Below are positions 25,022-33,225 of a stretch of DNA of 64,000 bases, in pieces (the first letter of the stretch is position 1; the number at the start of each line of letters is the position of its first letter). The stretch comes from Bdellovibrio bacteriovorus str. Tiberius (GTDB lineage: Bacteria; Bdellovibrionota; Bdellovibrionia; Bdellovibrionales; Bdellovibrionaceae). The translations under genes and the position numbers were made by a program. The DNA lies in contig NC_019567.1 of assembly GCF_000317895.1 (NCBI RefSeq), positions 3,472,001-3,536,000 of the forward strand. The letters run 5' to 3'. The notes under the pieces were generated by a model. The model had not been told where the DNA came from, did not search any database, and was given only the letters and a program-made list of their open reading frames with translations.

Positions 25022-26241
25022 TATTTTTCCTCCAAAGGCAGACGGATGCGGGCGGTGACGCCCTTGCCGCTGACGTTATTGGTGATCACAAAATCTCCGC
25101 CACTGGCCTGAGCCATCATCTGCGCAGAATAAATTCCCAGTCCATTGCCAGCTTCTTTGCCGGTCACAAAAGGTTCGCCCAAGCGGGACAGGATCTCTGC
25201 CGAAATGCCTGAACCCTTGTCGACCACTTCCAGCACGGCCCAGGTGTCTTCCTGGAACAGGCGCACGTAAAGCGGACTTTGCGCAGGCGAAGCTTCCAAA
25301 GCATTGTCCAAAAGATCAAAGAATGTCTGGGAAAAAGCCAGCGTTTGCAGACGGCACCACAAAGAATCAGTGGTCAGATGGGATTCCACCACAATGCCGG
25401 AATTTTCCTTTTCCCACACGCCAATCAGATCCTTCACCAGCAAGGGAAGTTCCACACGCTGCAGTTCACTTTGGGACGACCGCGAAAAGACCGAAGCCAT
25501 GTGTTGGAAAACACGCACGCATTCATCCAGAGAACTTTGGGCTTTTTCAAATTCCTCGCGCGCGCCGGAGCTTTCTTCCGGCAATTTGCGCAAGCCGCGC
25601 TCCATACGCAGCTTCAGGGAATTCATCGGCGTTGCCAGCTGATGGGAAAACCCTGCAGTCAAGGCACCCAAAGCTTTCAGACGGTCGGCCTGATGCTGCC
25701 GATCCTGCAAAAGACGAATGCGCTTTTCTTTACGCGCCAACAGACTTGAAAAATAATGACTGACAAACCAGCTGGCCGTGATCAGCACCCACTGGGAAAG
25801 AAAACGCAAAGACAGTTCTGAAAAATCAATGCCCACGGTTTTTTGCGAATCCATCCAGGTTTCATACTGCAACAACGACAGCAGCACTAAAACGGAGGCT
25901 CCGAAAACGTAAGACGCTTTCTTGCGCAAAAGCATCCCGCCCAGGAACGAGTGAATACATAAGATACTAACGAACGGATTATCCGCCGAACCACTTACGA
26001 ACAACAAACCTGAAGCCGCCAGCAAATCCACCCACAGGTGAACCAGCACTTGTTTTTGTCCGTAGTCTTCCTGCTTCGGCCAGATACTGTGAGCCAGAAC
26101 ATTCAAGATACCCAGCAAGGTCAGCACGGCAATGATGTATGGAAAATGGCGCTTGTCCAAATATCCCCACTTCAAAAGCGGGATGGTTCCAAGCAACAAA
26201 GAAACAATAGCGATCCAACGAAAACGAATCAGTCCTGGCAT
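25021..26241 (-). CDS. RegB/PrrB/ActS-type redox-sensing histidine kinase
   Basis: A 406-residue membrane kinase. Four to six membrane helices fill residues about 8-168. The segment SGSADNPF (83-90) matches the position of the RegB quinone-binding GGxxNPF motif, with GG replaced. The H-box is GFSHQLATPMNSL with His200, followed by Cys241 (SLDECVRVF), which aligns with the redox-active cysteine of RegB. N, G1 and G2 boxes are visible (LLDNALEAS, DKGSGIS, GNGLGIYSAQ). Family knowledge says such kinases are inhibited by oxidised quinone and by cysteine oxidation. It is co-transcribed with the RegA-like regulator. Confidence 0.9.
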   Translation of the reverse strand: MPGLIRFRWIAIVSLLLGTIPLLKWGYLDKRHFPYIIAVLTLLGILNVLAHSIWPKQEDYGQKQVLVHLWVDLLAASGLLFVSGSADNPFVSILCIHSFLGGMLLRKKASYVFGASVLVLLSLLQYETWMDSQKTVGIDFSELSLRFLSQWVLITASWFVSHYFSSLLARKEKRIRLLQDRQHQADRLKALGALTAGFSHQLATPMNSLKLRMERGLRKLPEESSGAREEFEKAQSSLDECVRVFQHMASVFSRSSQSELQRVELPLLVKDLIGVWEKENSGIVVESHLTTDSLWCRLQTLAFSQTFFDLLDNALEASPAQSPLYVRLFQEDTWAVLEVVDKGSGISAEILSRLGEPFVTGKEAGNGLGIYSAQMMAQASGGDFVITNNVSGKGVTARIRLPLEEK

Positions 26242-26365
26242 GCGCCCCTTGTAACCCCAGCCCCCCGGGGGCGCAACCGCAGACTTGAAGATGCAACGAT
26301 TCGCTGCCCCTTATATCGTGATTTCAAGTACTTACGCCTTTTCAAACCCAAATTGATTTCAGCTC

Positions 26366-26380
26366 TGCAATTTAAATGCA
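26366..26380. promoter_or_regulatory. Candidate metal-regulator (Zur-like) operator
   Basis: TGCAATTTAAATGCA is a palindrome with one base missing on one arm (TGCA-ATTTAAAT-GCA). A third related half, TTGCAATTA, follows at 26388-26396. It lies 58 bases upstream of the first gene of the metal-uptake operon. The AT-rich dyad fits Fur-family binding, but the Zur site of this group is not known to me. Confidence 0.35.
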
Positions 26381-26437
26381 AATATCTTGCAATTAGAAAA
26401 TGGCCTTGCTAGAAGCAAAAGAATCCAAGGAGTACCT

Positions 26438-27031
26438 ATGAAATTCATCTTCTCTGTTTTGTTGGCCCTGCCCGTATCTGCTTTTGCCCATGAACACGAT
26501 CACGATCATGGTAACAACATCTTGAACCAATCCCCGGTGACCTTGGCATCGGTGGCAGCATTGGAGCTTTTTGAATCCGGGAACATTGGCAACCTTGTCG
26601 GCTTTCAAACTTTCAAAGCCGATGATGAAGCTGCAGTGAAGCTGACCTATATGGATAACTCCGGCACGGCCCGCGCAGTGGGTTATGATTGCCACTTCCA
26701 CGCTCACGGTGATGCACAGGAAGCCCACTGCCATGATTCTGCTGATTTGGGAGTGATCGACACCCCAGCTAATGATGTCAGCTTCGGTGTTGATGAATTC
26801 GCAGATTCCTTGGCTTATTCCGCCGACATCTTCGCCAGAAAAATTGCGCCTTTGTCCCAGATCACGAATGTGAAAATGTGGCAGACCGGTGGCAACATCT
26901 GGGCAACACTGGCTCACGATACCGGTGCTGGTGAAGTGAAGTCTCATTTTATGTGTCACATGCACGGCGATCACTTTGACTGCCACCGCAGCAGAAACCC
27001 AGGCCCGAACGAACCCCGCTATCAGGAGTAA
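26438..27031 (+). CDS. His-rich exported protein of the metal-uptake operon
   Basis: A 197-residue protein with a signal peptide (cleavage after A-F-A, residue 17) and a mature N-terminus that opens with HEHDHDHG, a classic metal-binding cluster. Further His/Cys-rich patches occur in the middle (CHFHAHGDAQEAHCHDS) and at the end (HFMCHMHGDHFDCH). AAGGAG is 6-7 bases before the ATG. It probably acts as a periplasmic or surface zinc (or copper) scavenger or chaperone, handing metal to the ABC transporter encoded downstream. I cannot place it in a named family. First gene of six in the operon. Confidence 0.85.
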   Translation: MKFIFSVLLALPVSAFAHEHDHDHGNNILNQSPVTLASVAALELFESGNIGNLVGFQTFKADDEAAVKLTYMDNSGTARAVGYDCHFHAHGDAQEAHCHDSADLGVIDTPANDVSFGVDEFADSLAYSADIFARKIAPLSQITNVKMWQTGGNIWATLAHDTGAGEVKSHFMCHMHGDHFDCHRSRNPGPNEPRYQE

Positions 27032-27034
27032 TCC

Positions 27035-27640
27035 ATGAAGACTCTTTTTGCTGTTTTATTCTGCCTGACCCTGGCCGCTTGTGGAGGTGGCCACAATCCC
27101 GACAAAGACAACCTGAGCAAGGCCCTGCAGGTCGGTGATTCCTCTTACTATGATCTGGGCGCGGGCAAAGGCTTGATGACCGAAGGTCTTTCGGCTGTTT
27201 CATCCGGAGCTAATTTTGAAATCACCTTCACTCTGAATGAGGGTGGATCTTTAAGCCTGCATACATTTGCCAATTCCAACCTGTTAAGCGGTTTCACGGT
27301 GACGTTCACGCGCACCGGAACCACCCTGCAGGCGCATGCCGACGCTCAAGGCGAAGTGCAGGACTGGAGTTCTTTGTTTACATTTGTTGATGCTTCGGGA
27401 ACTTTGACTTTCACCCTGGACATTCACAACAATGAACGTCCCGCACACGTGCTGATCTGGAGTGGTGCCAAGTCCTCGGGCATGGATCACACCAACACAG
27501 TTTACAACAGTGCTGAAGACAGCCTGGATCTGAACTATGATGCAGCTCCCGGTAATGGTTCTGGGCGGGCCTGGGGCTTCACGGCCACGAATGCTCAACT
27601 TTTGAATGCGCGCCTTTCTTCCCCACAGGATGGACACTGA
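27035..27640 (+). CDS. Lipoprotein of the metal-uptake operon
   Basis: A 201-residue predicted lipoprotein (lipobox LAAC, Cys16). The mature domain is beta-rich with paired-strand character (FEITFTLNEGGSLSLHTF, GTLTFTLDIHN) and scattered His residues. It follows the His-rich protein by 3 bases and shares one base with the barrel gene's start, so it is clearly in the operon. Family unknown. An outer-membrane metal-binding partner of the barrel is an inference from context. Confidence 0.8.
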   Translation: MKTLFAVLFCLTLAACGGGHNPDKDNLSKALQVGDSSYYDLGAGKGLMTEGLSAVSSGANFEITFTLNEGGSLSLHTFANSNLLSGFTVTFTRTGTTLQAHADAQGEVQDWSSLFTFVDASGTLTFTLDIHNNERPAHVLIWSGAKSSGMDHTNTVYNSAEDSLDLNYDAAPGNGSGRAWGFTATNAQLLNARLSSPQDGH

Positions 27641-28698
27641 TGAAAAAACTGATTCTAACTGCCGCTTTGATTACCGCCACCGTATCGTCCGCTTCAGCCC
27701 AGGTTCTGCAAAACATGCAATCCGCGGCAGCTTTGGATCTGGTGGCACCGCTAAATTTCGAGGACTCGGCTGAAAACAAACTCGATATTCGCGCTGCCGA
27801 ACTGATGTTCTTTGGCCCGCTGGATCCGACTTTTGATGCCTACTTGAATTTTGCGGCCCACAATGAAGAAGGCGAATTCGTGGCCGAAGTTCACGAAGCC
27901 TATGTGGGATCCAGCAAAGTGATTCCCAATTCCCGCTTTCGCGTCGGAAAATTCTTTCTGGGCGTGGGCCGCCTGAATCAATTTCACCAGCACGACTGGG
28001 CGTTTGTTTCGGCTCCCCGTGTGCAGGCTGAATTCTTTGATGAAGAAGGCGTTGCTGACACCGGGGCTGAGTTTTCGACTCTGCTTCCGACGGACAGCTA
28101 TTGGGATATCACCATGGGTGTGACCAATGGTTACACTTATGGCCACAGTCACGATGCAGGCGAAAAACCGCAGGTGCCGACTCACTATATTCACCCGGTG
28201 AACTTTGTTGATTTTGGCGAGGCCGGTGCGCTTCAATGGGGCATGAACTACCTGGGTCGCACGGACGCTGCAGAAACCAAAACCCAGCTGTACGGTTTGG
28301 ACTTTGTGTTTAAAAAAATGGAAGGCAAAACCCTCACTTTCCTGCTCCAGTCTGAAATCTGGTACCGCAACTTAAGCGCCCCCGGAGCGGACACTCAGGA
28401 AGACATCGGGGCTTACTTCTATCCGCAGATGTCCTTGTCAGAAAGATTGTTCCTGGGGCTTCGTGTGGATTTGTTCTCGGATCTGTCACGCAGCTTTATC
28501 AGTGATGGCTCCCGACAAAAGAATCTGGATTATGGATTTGTCCCGACTTTGACTTTTAAAAACAGCGAGTTCTCTTTGCTGCGTGTGGCTTACACCTATG
28601 ATAATCAGACTTATCAGGGCGAATCCGACACCATCAGCCAGAAAATCGAACTGCAGTGGGTGGCGATTCTTGGTGCCCACCCGGCCCATTCATTCTAG
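27640..28698 (+). CDS. Outer-membrane beta-barrel of the metal-uptake operon
   Basis: A 352-residue protein with a signal peptide ending S-A-S-A (about residue 20) and amphipathic strands throughout, ending in Phe (HPAHSF). His-rich loops are visible (NQFHQHDW, GHSHDAGEK, PTHYIHP). No TonB box or plug domain is seen, so it is a simple porin-type barrel rather than a TonB-dependent receptor. Embedded in a ZnuABC-like operon, it probably lets zinc or a zinc complex cross the outer membrane. The closest recognised analogues are zinc-regulated outer-membrane proteins of other Gram-negatives, but that match is by context only. Confidence 0.8.
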   Translation: MKKLILTAALITATVSSASAQVLQNMQSAAALDLVAPLNFEDSAENKLDIRAAELMFFGPLDPTFDAYLNFAAHNEEGEFVAEVHEAYVGSSKVIPNSRFRVGKFFLGVGRLNQFHQHDWAFVSAPRVQAEFFDEEGVADTGAEFSTLLPTDSYWDITMGVTNGYTYGHSHDAGEKPQVPTHYIHPVNFVDFGEAGALQWGMNYLGRTDAAETKTQLYGLDFVFKKMEGKTLTFLLQSEIWYRNLSAPGADTQEDIGAYFYPQMSLSERLFLGLRVDLFSDLSRSFISDGSRQKNLDYGFVPTLTFKNSEFSLLRVAYTYDNQTYQGESDTISQKIELQWVAILGAHPAHSF

Positions 28699-28707
28699 GA
28701 GCCTGTC

Positions 28708-29583
28708 ATGAATAAATTTTTAATGTCCGTTCTGTTCGTGTTCAGTGCTTCTGCTCAGGCCAAGATCAAAGTGGTCACCACCTTGCCGGACATCGCCGAA
28801 GTGGTGCGTGCCATCGGACAAGATCAAGTCGAAGTGCAAAGCCTGCTTTCCGGTTCTGAAGATGCGCATTTTGCCGAAGCCCGCCCCGATTACATTCTGA
28901 AAGTTAACCGCGCCGACATCGTCTGCTCTATGGGACTTGAGCTGGAGGTCGGCTGGCTTCCTAAAGTTCTTTCCAAATCCGGCAATGCTAAAATTCAAGA
29001 CGGTGGGACTGGTTCCTGCATCCTGGGCAACAGCATTAAACCATTGGATGTTCCTACCGGCGTTATCAATCGCTCATTGGGCGACGTCCATGCGCACGGA
29101 AATCCGCACTTCACTTTAAGTCCTTTAAAGATGGCCGAGGCCGGCCGCGAAGTGGTGCGAGTGCTGTCTTTGGCACTGCCTCAGGAAAGTACTGTGTTCG
29201 AGAAAAATTATGATACTTTCAAAGCCGACATGACCCGCCTGCAAGAGCGTCTGGCAAAAACCGTGAAGAAAACCAAAGTGATGGAGTATCATAAGGAATT
29301 CACTTATTTCTTCAATGCCTATGGCCTTGAGTCCGCGGGATCCTTGGAAGAAAAGCCGGGCATGCCTCCGTCGGCTGCGCGCATTGCTCAGGCTGCGAAA
29401 CTTGCCAAAGATAATAAAGTGACTGTGCTTTTTGCGACGGCCTCGGCGCCGCACAAGACTTTGGAGCGCTTCCAGGAACTGTCCGGTGTTCCTGTGGTGA
29501 TTGTACCTTCTTATGTGCCGCTCAAAGGCGACGCAAATTCCATCTCCAAGTTGCAGGAACTGCTGGTGGGGTCTGTAAAATGA
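28708..29583 (+). CDS. Metal ABC transporter substrate-binding protein (ZnuA-like)
   Basis: A 291-residue periplasmic protein with a signal peptide ending Q-A (residue 18) and the cluster A-I fold order: VVTTLPDIAEVVRAIG, the first metal-ligand region SEDAHF (His54), the linker-side region VHAHGNPHF (His128/130/134), a long connecting helix, then EYHKEFTYFF. His54, a His in GNPHF and a His/Glu in the C-lobe match zinc/manganese binders. It lacks the long His-rich loop of E. coli ZnuA. It delivers metal to the permease encoded two genes downstream. Zinc is favoured by the His-rich operon mates. Confidence 0.88.
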   Translation: MNKFLMSVLFVFSASAQAKIKVVTTLPDIAEVVRAIGQDQVEVQSLLSGSEDAHFAEARPDYILKVNRADIVCSMGLELEVGWLPKVLSKSGNAKIQDGGTGSCILGNSIKPLDVPTGVINRSLGDVHAHGNPHFTLSPLKMAEAGREVVRVLSLALPQESTVFEKNYDTFKADMTRLQERLAKTVKKTKVMEYHKEFTYFFNAYGLESAGSLEEKPGMPPSAARIAQAAKLAKDNKVTVLFATASAPHKTLERFQELSGVPVVIVPSYVPLKGDANSISKLQELLVGSVK

Positions 29584-30149
29584 GTTCTGTGCTTTCCGTC
29601 CGTGATTTACAGGTTCGAAGCTCGGAAGGCCTTGCCCTTTCACCAGTGGTGAATCTAGAGCTGAATGAAGGCGACGTGCTTTTTCTGCGCGGTGAAAATG
29701 GCGCGGGAAAAAGCACGCTGCTAAAAACCCTGCTGGGTCTGCATAAATACTTCGATGGCCGTTTTCAATTTTCAATTCCGCAAAAAGACATCCAGTATCT
29801 GCCGCAGCTGGGCACACTGCATTTTCACCTGCCGCTGACGTTGCGTGATCTGCTGGGTGATAATGAAGGATTCCACCCCCTGTTAAAGAATATGGATCTG
29901 GATAAAAAGTGGAACACCGCCAGTGGTGGTGAAAGACAAAAAATCCTGCTTTCCGCGGTACTGGCGAAAAAACCGCGCCTGCTGATTCTGGATGAACCGT
30001 TTAATCACGTGGATTCCGAGTCTACCCTGCAGCTGGAAGAAGCTCTGGGGAGCTATTTGAAAGAAAATCCGCAAAGTTCATTGGTTTTGGTGTCCCATCG
30101 CGCTTTGACCTCCGAATGGAACCGCGTTCGTGTGCTGGAGATCCGATGA
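29580..30149 (+). CDS. Metal ABC transporter ATPase (ZnuC-like)
   Basis: A 189-residue ABC ATPase: Walker A GENGAGKST (38-46), signature ASGGERQ, Walker B LLILDEPFNHVD and the switch His in LVSHR. At 189 residues it is shorter than typical ZnuC (230-250), lacking the C-terminal extension. It overlaps the binding-protein gene by ATGA and ends overlapping the permease start, so the transporter genes are translationally coupled. It powers the inner-membrane import of zinc or a similar divalent metal. Confidence 0.9.
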   Translation: MSSVLSVRDLQVRSSEGLALSPVVNLELNEGDVLFLRGENGAGKSTLLKTLLGLHKYFDGRFQFSIPQKDIQYLPQLGTLHFHLPLTLRDLLGDNEGFHPLLKNMDLDKKWNTASGGERQKILLSAVLAKKPRLLILDEPFNHVDSESTLQLEEALGSYLKENPQSSLVLVSHRALTSEWNRVRVLEIR

Positions 30150-30958
30150 CATCCTTTATTGAACTGCTGCAAATTTATAAGTGGTCCCTGCCGTCTTCAA
30201 TCCTGATGGCTGCGGTGCTGGCATTAATCGGATCGCAATGGAGTGCCCGCGAAAAAAGTGCACAGATCTTTGTTCTGGGACAAGGTGCCTCACTGGGTAT
30301 CGTTCTGGGCCTTGTGATCAATATTCTGCTGGGCACAGACTTTCACGGCATCAGCCTCGTCGCGGGTTTGTCGCTGGGTTGGGTTACTTTGCTATTGATG
30401 GATCAGCTGATTCAGACCAAGTCCGATCGCAATCACATCTATCTGACCCTGTTCGTATTCTTCCTGTCACTGACCTATCTGATCAGCTATCTGACCCCGG
30501 CTTTGGAAAGCCATATTGCCGCATCTTATTTCGGTGATCTGGCGGTGATGAGCGATACGGGTGCTCAACTATGTCTGCTGGCAGCCGTGGCGTTTGGAAT
30601 CTTTGTTTTGAAGTTCTGGAGATCTTTGTCTTTGGCTTCTTTTCAAATGGTCAATCACAGCTACATTCATCGCACCTGGCAAAACCGCGCCTTTGACGTG
30701 GGAACACTGCTGCTGACAACGATGGCGATTCAAAGCATGGGCTATCTTTTCACCATCGGATCTTTGTTCATTGCAACCAGCTTCACCGCCACGCGCAGCA
30801 GAAACCTGCAAAGCTATCTGATCAGAATGCTGGTGATTTCCGTGGGTGGAACTGCTTTGGGGTTTGCGGTCTCGCTCTTATCCACAAATCTGCCCACAGT
30901 GCCTTGCGTGCTTCTGGGACAGATGTTGTTGGGACTTATCACTTATACAAAGAAATAG
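30146..30958 (+). CDS. Metal ABC transporter permease (ZnuB-like)
   Basis: A 270-residue polytopic protein with about seven to nine membrane helices and the ABC-3 family pattern (G.GA.LGI.LGL near residue 55, a cytoplasmic loop with QM.NHSYI and a late G.LF.IAT.F helix). I chose the ATG at 30146 because it overlaps the ATPase stop as ATGA; a longer frame begins 30 bases earlier inside the ATPase. Its last 16 bases overlap the 3' end of the opposite-strand signalling gene. It forms the import channel with the ZnuC-like ATPase. Confidence 0.88.
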   Translation: MTSFIELLQIYKWSLPSSILMAAVLALIGSQWSAREKSAQIFVLGQGASLGIVLGLVINILLGTDFHGISLVAGLSLGWVTLLLMDQLIQTKSDRNHIYLTLFVFFLSLTYLISYLTPALESHIAASYFGDLAVMSDTGAQLCLLAAVAFGIFVLKFWRSLSLASFQMVNHSYIHRTWQNRAFDVGTLLLTTMAIQSMGYLFTIGSLFIATSFTATRSRNLQSYLIRMLVISVGGTALGFAVSLLSTNLPTVPCVLLGQMLLGLITYTKK

Positions 30959-32370
30959 TGGAATGACGGCTGGGCTTCACGCTTTTGGCCGTCGATATTG
31001 AACATGCAGATGACTTCAGTGCACACGCCTTTTTTAACGTTGAAAACTGTCAAATCCGCATTTTCGATGATCTGATGAAGGCCGCGCCCCGCGCCGCCTT
31101 TATTGGCATTCATGCTTCCTGCCGAACCATTGTAACAGCTGAGCAGATAATCAATGATGATATCTTTGGTCAAAGAACCGAATGGATCCTTCACCCCCAC
31201 GGCCAGATAAACCCCGTCACTGGCGTAACGAAGCTGGGACTGCTGGTGGGTGTCCAGTTGGATTTCCTCTTTACGGGATACATGATTGAAAATGGATTTA
31301 CCGCTTGAATCCACCGGCGCATCATAGATCGCATTCATCAGCATTTCTTCAACTACCGTATTCACACGGTCCAAAATGGTGGAGCGAACCCCCATCTTTT
31401 TGAAGTAGCCGTACAGATCCTCACGCAGGGATTCACGGTGAGTGGAGTTGGAAACAACTTTTCTTTGAACTTCCACTCCCCAGGTCAGGTATTTTTCGAT
31501 GCCGAAAAGATCCTTGTTCAGAAGTTTTCCCAGAGCCGTCAAAACATAACGAATGGTGGCGTTGCGGTCTTCCGCATCCCGGGAAATGATATGATCCACA
31601 TAACGATTGCCTTCCAGAATGCGCAGGTTCCCCTGAACATCTTTACTGGTTAGCAAAATGGAATAAGGCGTTTTTTTGCCTTCGTGGACTTCTTTAAGCA
31701 CATCCACGCAGCCTTCTTCACACAAAACAACGTCATACTGGTTGTCGCGCAGGAATTCGCGCGCACTTTCGGAGTTATCTGCAATATCCAGCTGAACTCC
31801 GGTGCCCCCCAGAGCCATGCGAATCGGAAGTTGTTGTTTCTTTTCCGGTTCAACCAACAAGACCCGGCCACCCACTTTCTGGATTTTCTGCTGGGCTTCG
31901 TGAAGTTCGCGGTTCAGGATTTCAAAGAGTCGCGCTTTTTCGTTGGTTTTCATAAGACGTTCTGTAAGGACGTTGCAGTAAATCTGATATAACAAGGCCT
32001 GGAAACGGTCCTTGTCCTTGGGATGAACATGGCCAAAATCCTCGGAACGGATCACAAAACATTCCACCGGCGAAAGAGCTTTGACCGTGGTGGATGTCGG
32101 GTTTGTGGTGATCACACTCATTTCACCGAACACTTCACCCCGAGTATCCAAAGTGGCAATCACTTCAGAAGCCAGGGAAATTTCGACTTTTCCGGATCTT
32201 AAAAAGAACAAAGAGCTGTTTTGTTTGCCCTCTTGAAGAATGAAGGACCCCGCTGCGAATGACTCGCAATGAACCATGGCCGAAGTCTGCAAAAGCAGAT
32301 CGTCCGCAAAAGACTTGAAGAAAGAAAAGGCCCTAATTTCTTTGGCGATTTCAGCCGGGTGCAACTTCAT
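30943..32370 (-). CDS. Cyclic-nucleotide-binding / pseudo-receiver / HATPase signalling protein
   Basis: A 475-residue cytoplasmic protein with an unusual domain order. Residues about 15-130 form a cNMP-binding (CRP-like) fold (FILQEGKQNSSLFFLRSGKVEI, GEVFGEMSV, TVKALSPVECFVI). Residues about 165-285 resemble a receiver but lack its key aspartate (DVVLCEEG in place of ...LLD). The C-terminal 190 residues look like an anti-sigma/HATPase module (VVEEMLMNAIYDAP, DPFGSLTKD, GGAGRGLHQI). There is no membrane segment and no HisKA, so it is not a classical kinase. Possible role: cAMP- or c-di-GMP-responsive partner-switching or anti-sigma-like control. Convergent with znuB. Confidence 0.85.
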   Translation of the reverse strand: MKLHPAEIAKEIRAFSFFKSFADDLLLQTSAMVHCESFAAGSFILQEGKQNSSLFFLRSGKVEISLASEVIATLDTRGEVFGEMSVITTNPTSTTVKALSPVECFVIRSEDFGHVHPKDKDRFQALLYQIYCNVLTERLMKTNEKARLFEILNRELHEAQQKIQKVGGRVLLVEPEKKQQLPIRMALGGTGVQLDIADNSESAREFLRDNQYDVVLCEEGCVDVLKEVHEGKKTPYSILLTSKDVQGNLRILEGNRYVDHIISRDAEDRNATIRYVLTALGKLLNKDLFGIEKYLTWGVEVQRKVVSNSTHRESLREDLYGYFKKMGVRSTILDRVNTVVEEMLMNAIYDAPVDSSGKSIFNHVSRKEEIQLDTHQQSQLRYASDGVYLAVGVKDPFGSLTKDIIIDYLLSCYNGSAGSMNANKGGAGRGLHQIIENADLTVFNVKKGVCTEVICMFNIDGQKREAQPSFHYFFV

Positions 32371-32475
32371 ATTGGCCTTATTATGTCTGTAGTTCCGGGC
32401 CCTTGACCAGAATCGTGTTGAATATTCTTGGTAATCAAAGAAAATTAAGTCTATCGTCGGTATAGCGGAGGCCGC

Positions 32476-33225
32476 TTGTTTCCATTCATTCCCCTGTCGC
32501 CCACTCTTAACGTTCCCACTTATTATCTCGTTCTGAGTCTGACGGTTTGCCTTTGCCTTTTCTGGATCAGCCTCCGGGCGGACAAGTTTGAACTTTCCCG
32601 CAAAGTCGCGCTGGACCTAAGTCTTATCATCATGGTGACGGGCTTTATCGGTGGGCGCCTGTTTCACGTCTTCTATGAAAACTTCGAGCATTATCAGGAA
32701 GACTTCGCCCGCATCTTTTATTTCTGGAATGGTGGCTTTGTCTTTTATGGCGGCGCCATTCTGGCGGGCCTTTGCAGTCTGCTCTATATGGTGTTTGTGG
32801 CGCGCGTGCAGTTTGAAGACTATCTGGACCTGTTTGCGCCGGTTCTTTCCTTCGCCTATGTGCTGGGCCGGGTGGCCTGCCTGTTGGCGGGTTGTTGTTA
32901 TGGCGGAACCTGTGACCTTCCCTGGGCGGTGAATGGCCTGCATCCGACCCAAGCCTATGCTTCGCTGTGGGAACTGGGTGTGCTTTTCATTTTGCTGGGG
33001 ACTGAAACCACGGCGCATTCGCTGCGCCCGAAATTGCTAAAGAACCCAGGCAGCATCTTTTTCCTGTGGATGGTTTTGCATGGAATGGGCCGTCTGCTGA
33101 TGGAAGCGTTCCGTGATGATTTCCGCGGGCCTTCATTGGGATTGTCAATTTCAAGCTGGATCAGCCTGACTATTATGGCGCTGGGATTATTCCTGATGAT
33201 TCGCAAACCAGCACGCCGGAGCTGA
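32476..33225 (+). CDS. lgt: Prolipoprotein diacylglyceryl transferase (Lgt homologue)
   Basis: Transfers diacylglycerol from phosphatidylglycerol to the lipobox Cys of prelipoproteins in the inner membrane. The protein (249 residues) has about seven membrane helices and Lgt-type motifs: GGRLFHVF, GGFVFYGG, the GRVACLLAGCCYG stretch, HPTQAYASL and GRLLMEAFRDD. The start is a TTG with GCGGAGG 4-5 bases upstream; the first ATG is at residue 53 and would lose the first helix. It is somewhat short for Lgt, so it might be an lgt paralogue. The end overlaps the opposite-strand metalloprotease-like gene by 39 bases. Confidence 0.88.
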   Translation: MFPFIPLSPTLNVPTYYLVLSLTVCLCLFWISLRADKFELSRKVALDLSLIIMVTGFIGGRLFHVFYENFEHYQEDFARIFYFWNGGFVFYGGAILAGLCSLLYMVFVARVQFEDYLDLFAPVLSFAYVLGRVACLLAGCCYGGTCDLPWAVNGLHPTQAYASLWELGVLFILLGTETTAHSLRPKLLKNPGSIFFLWMVLHGMGRLLMEAFRDDFRGPSLGLSISSWISLTIMALGLFLMIRKPARRS

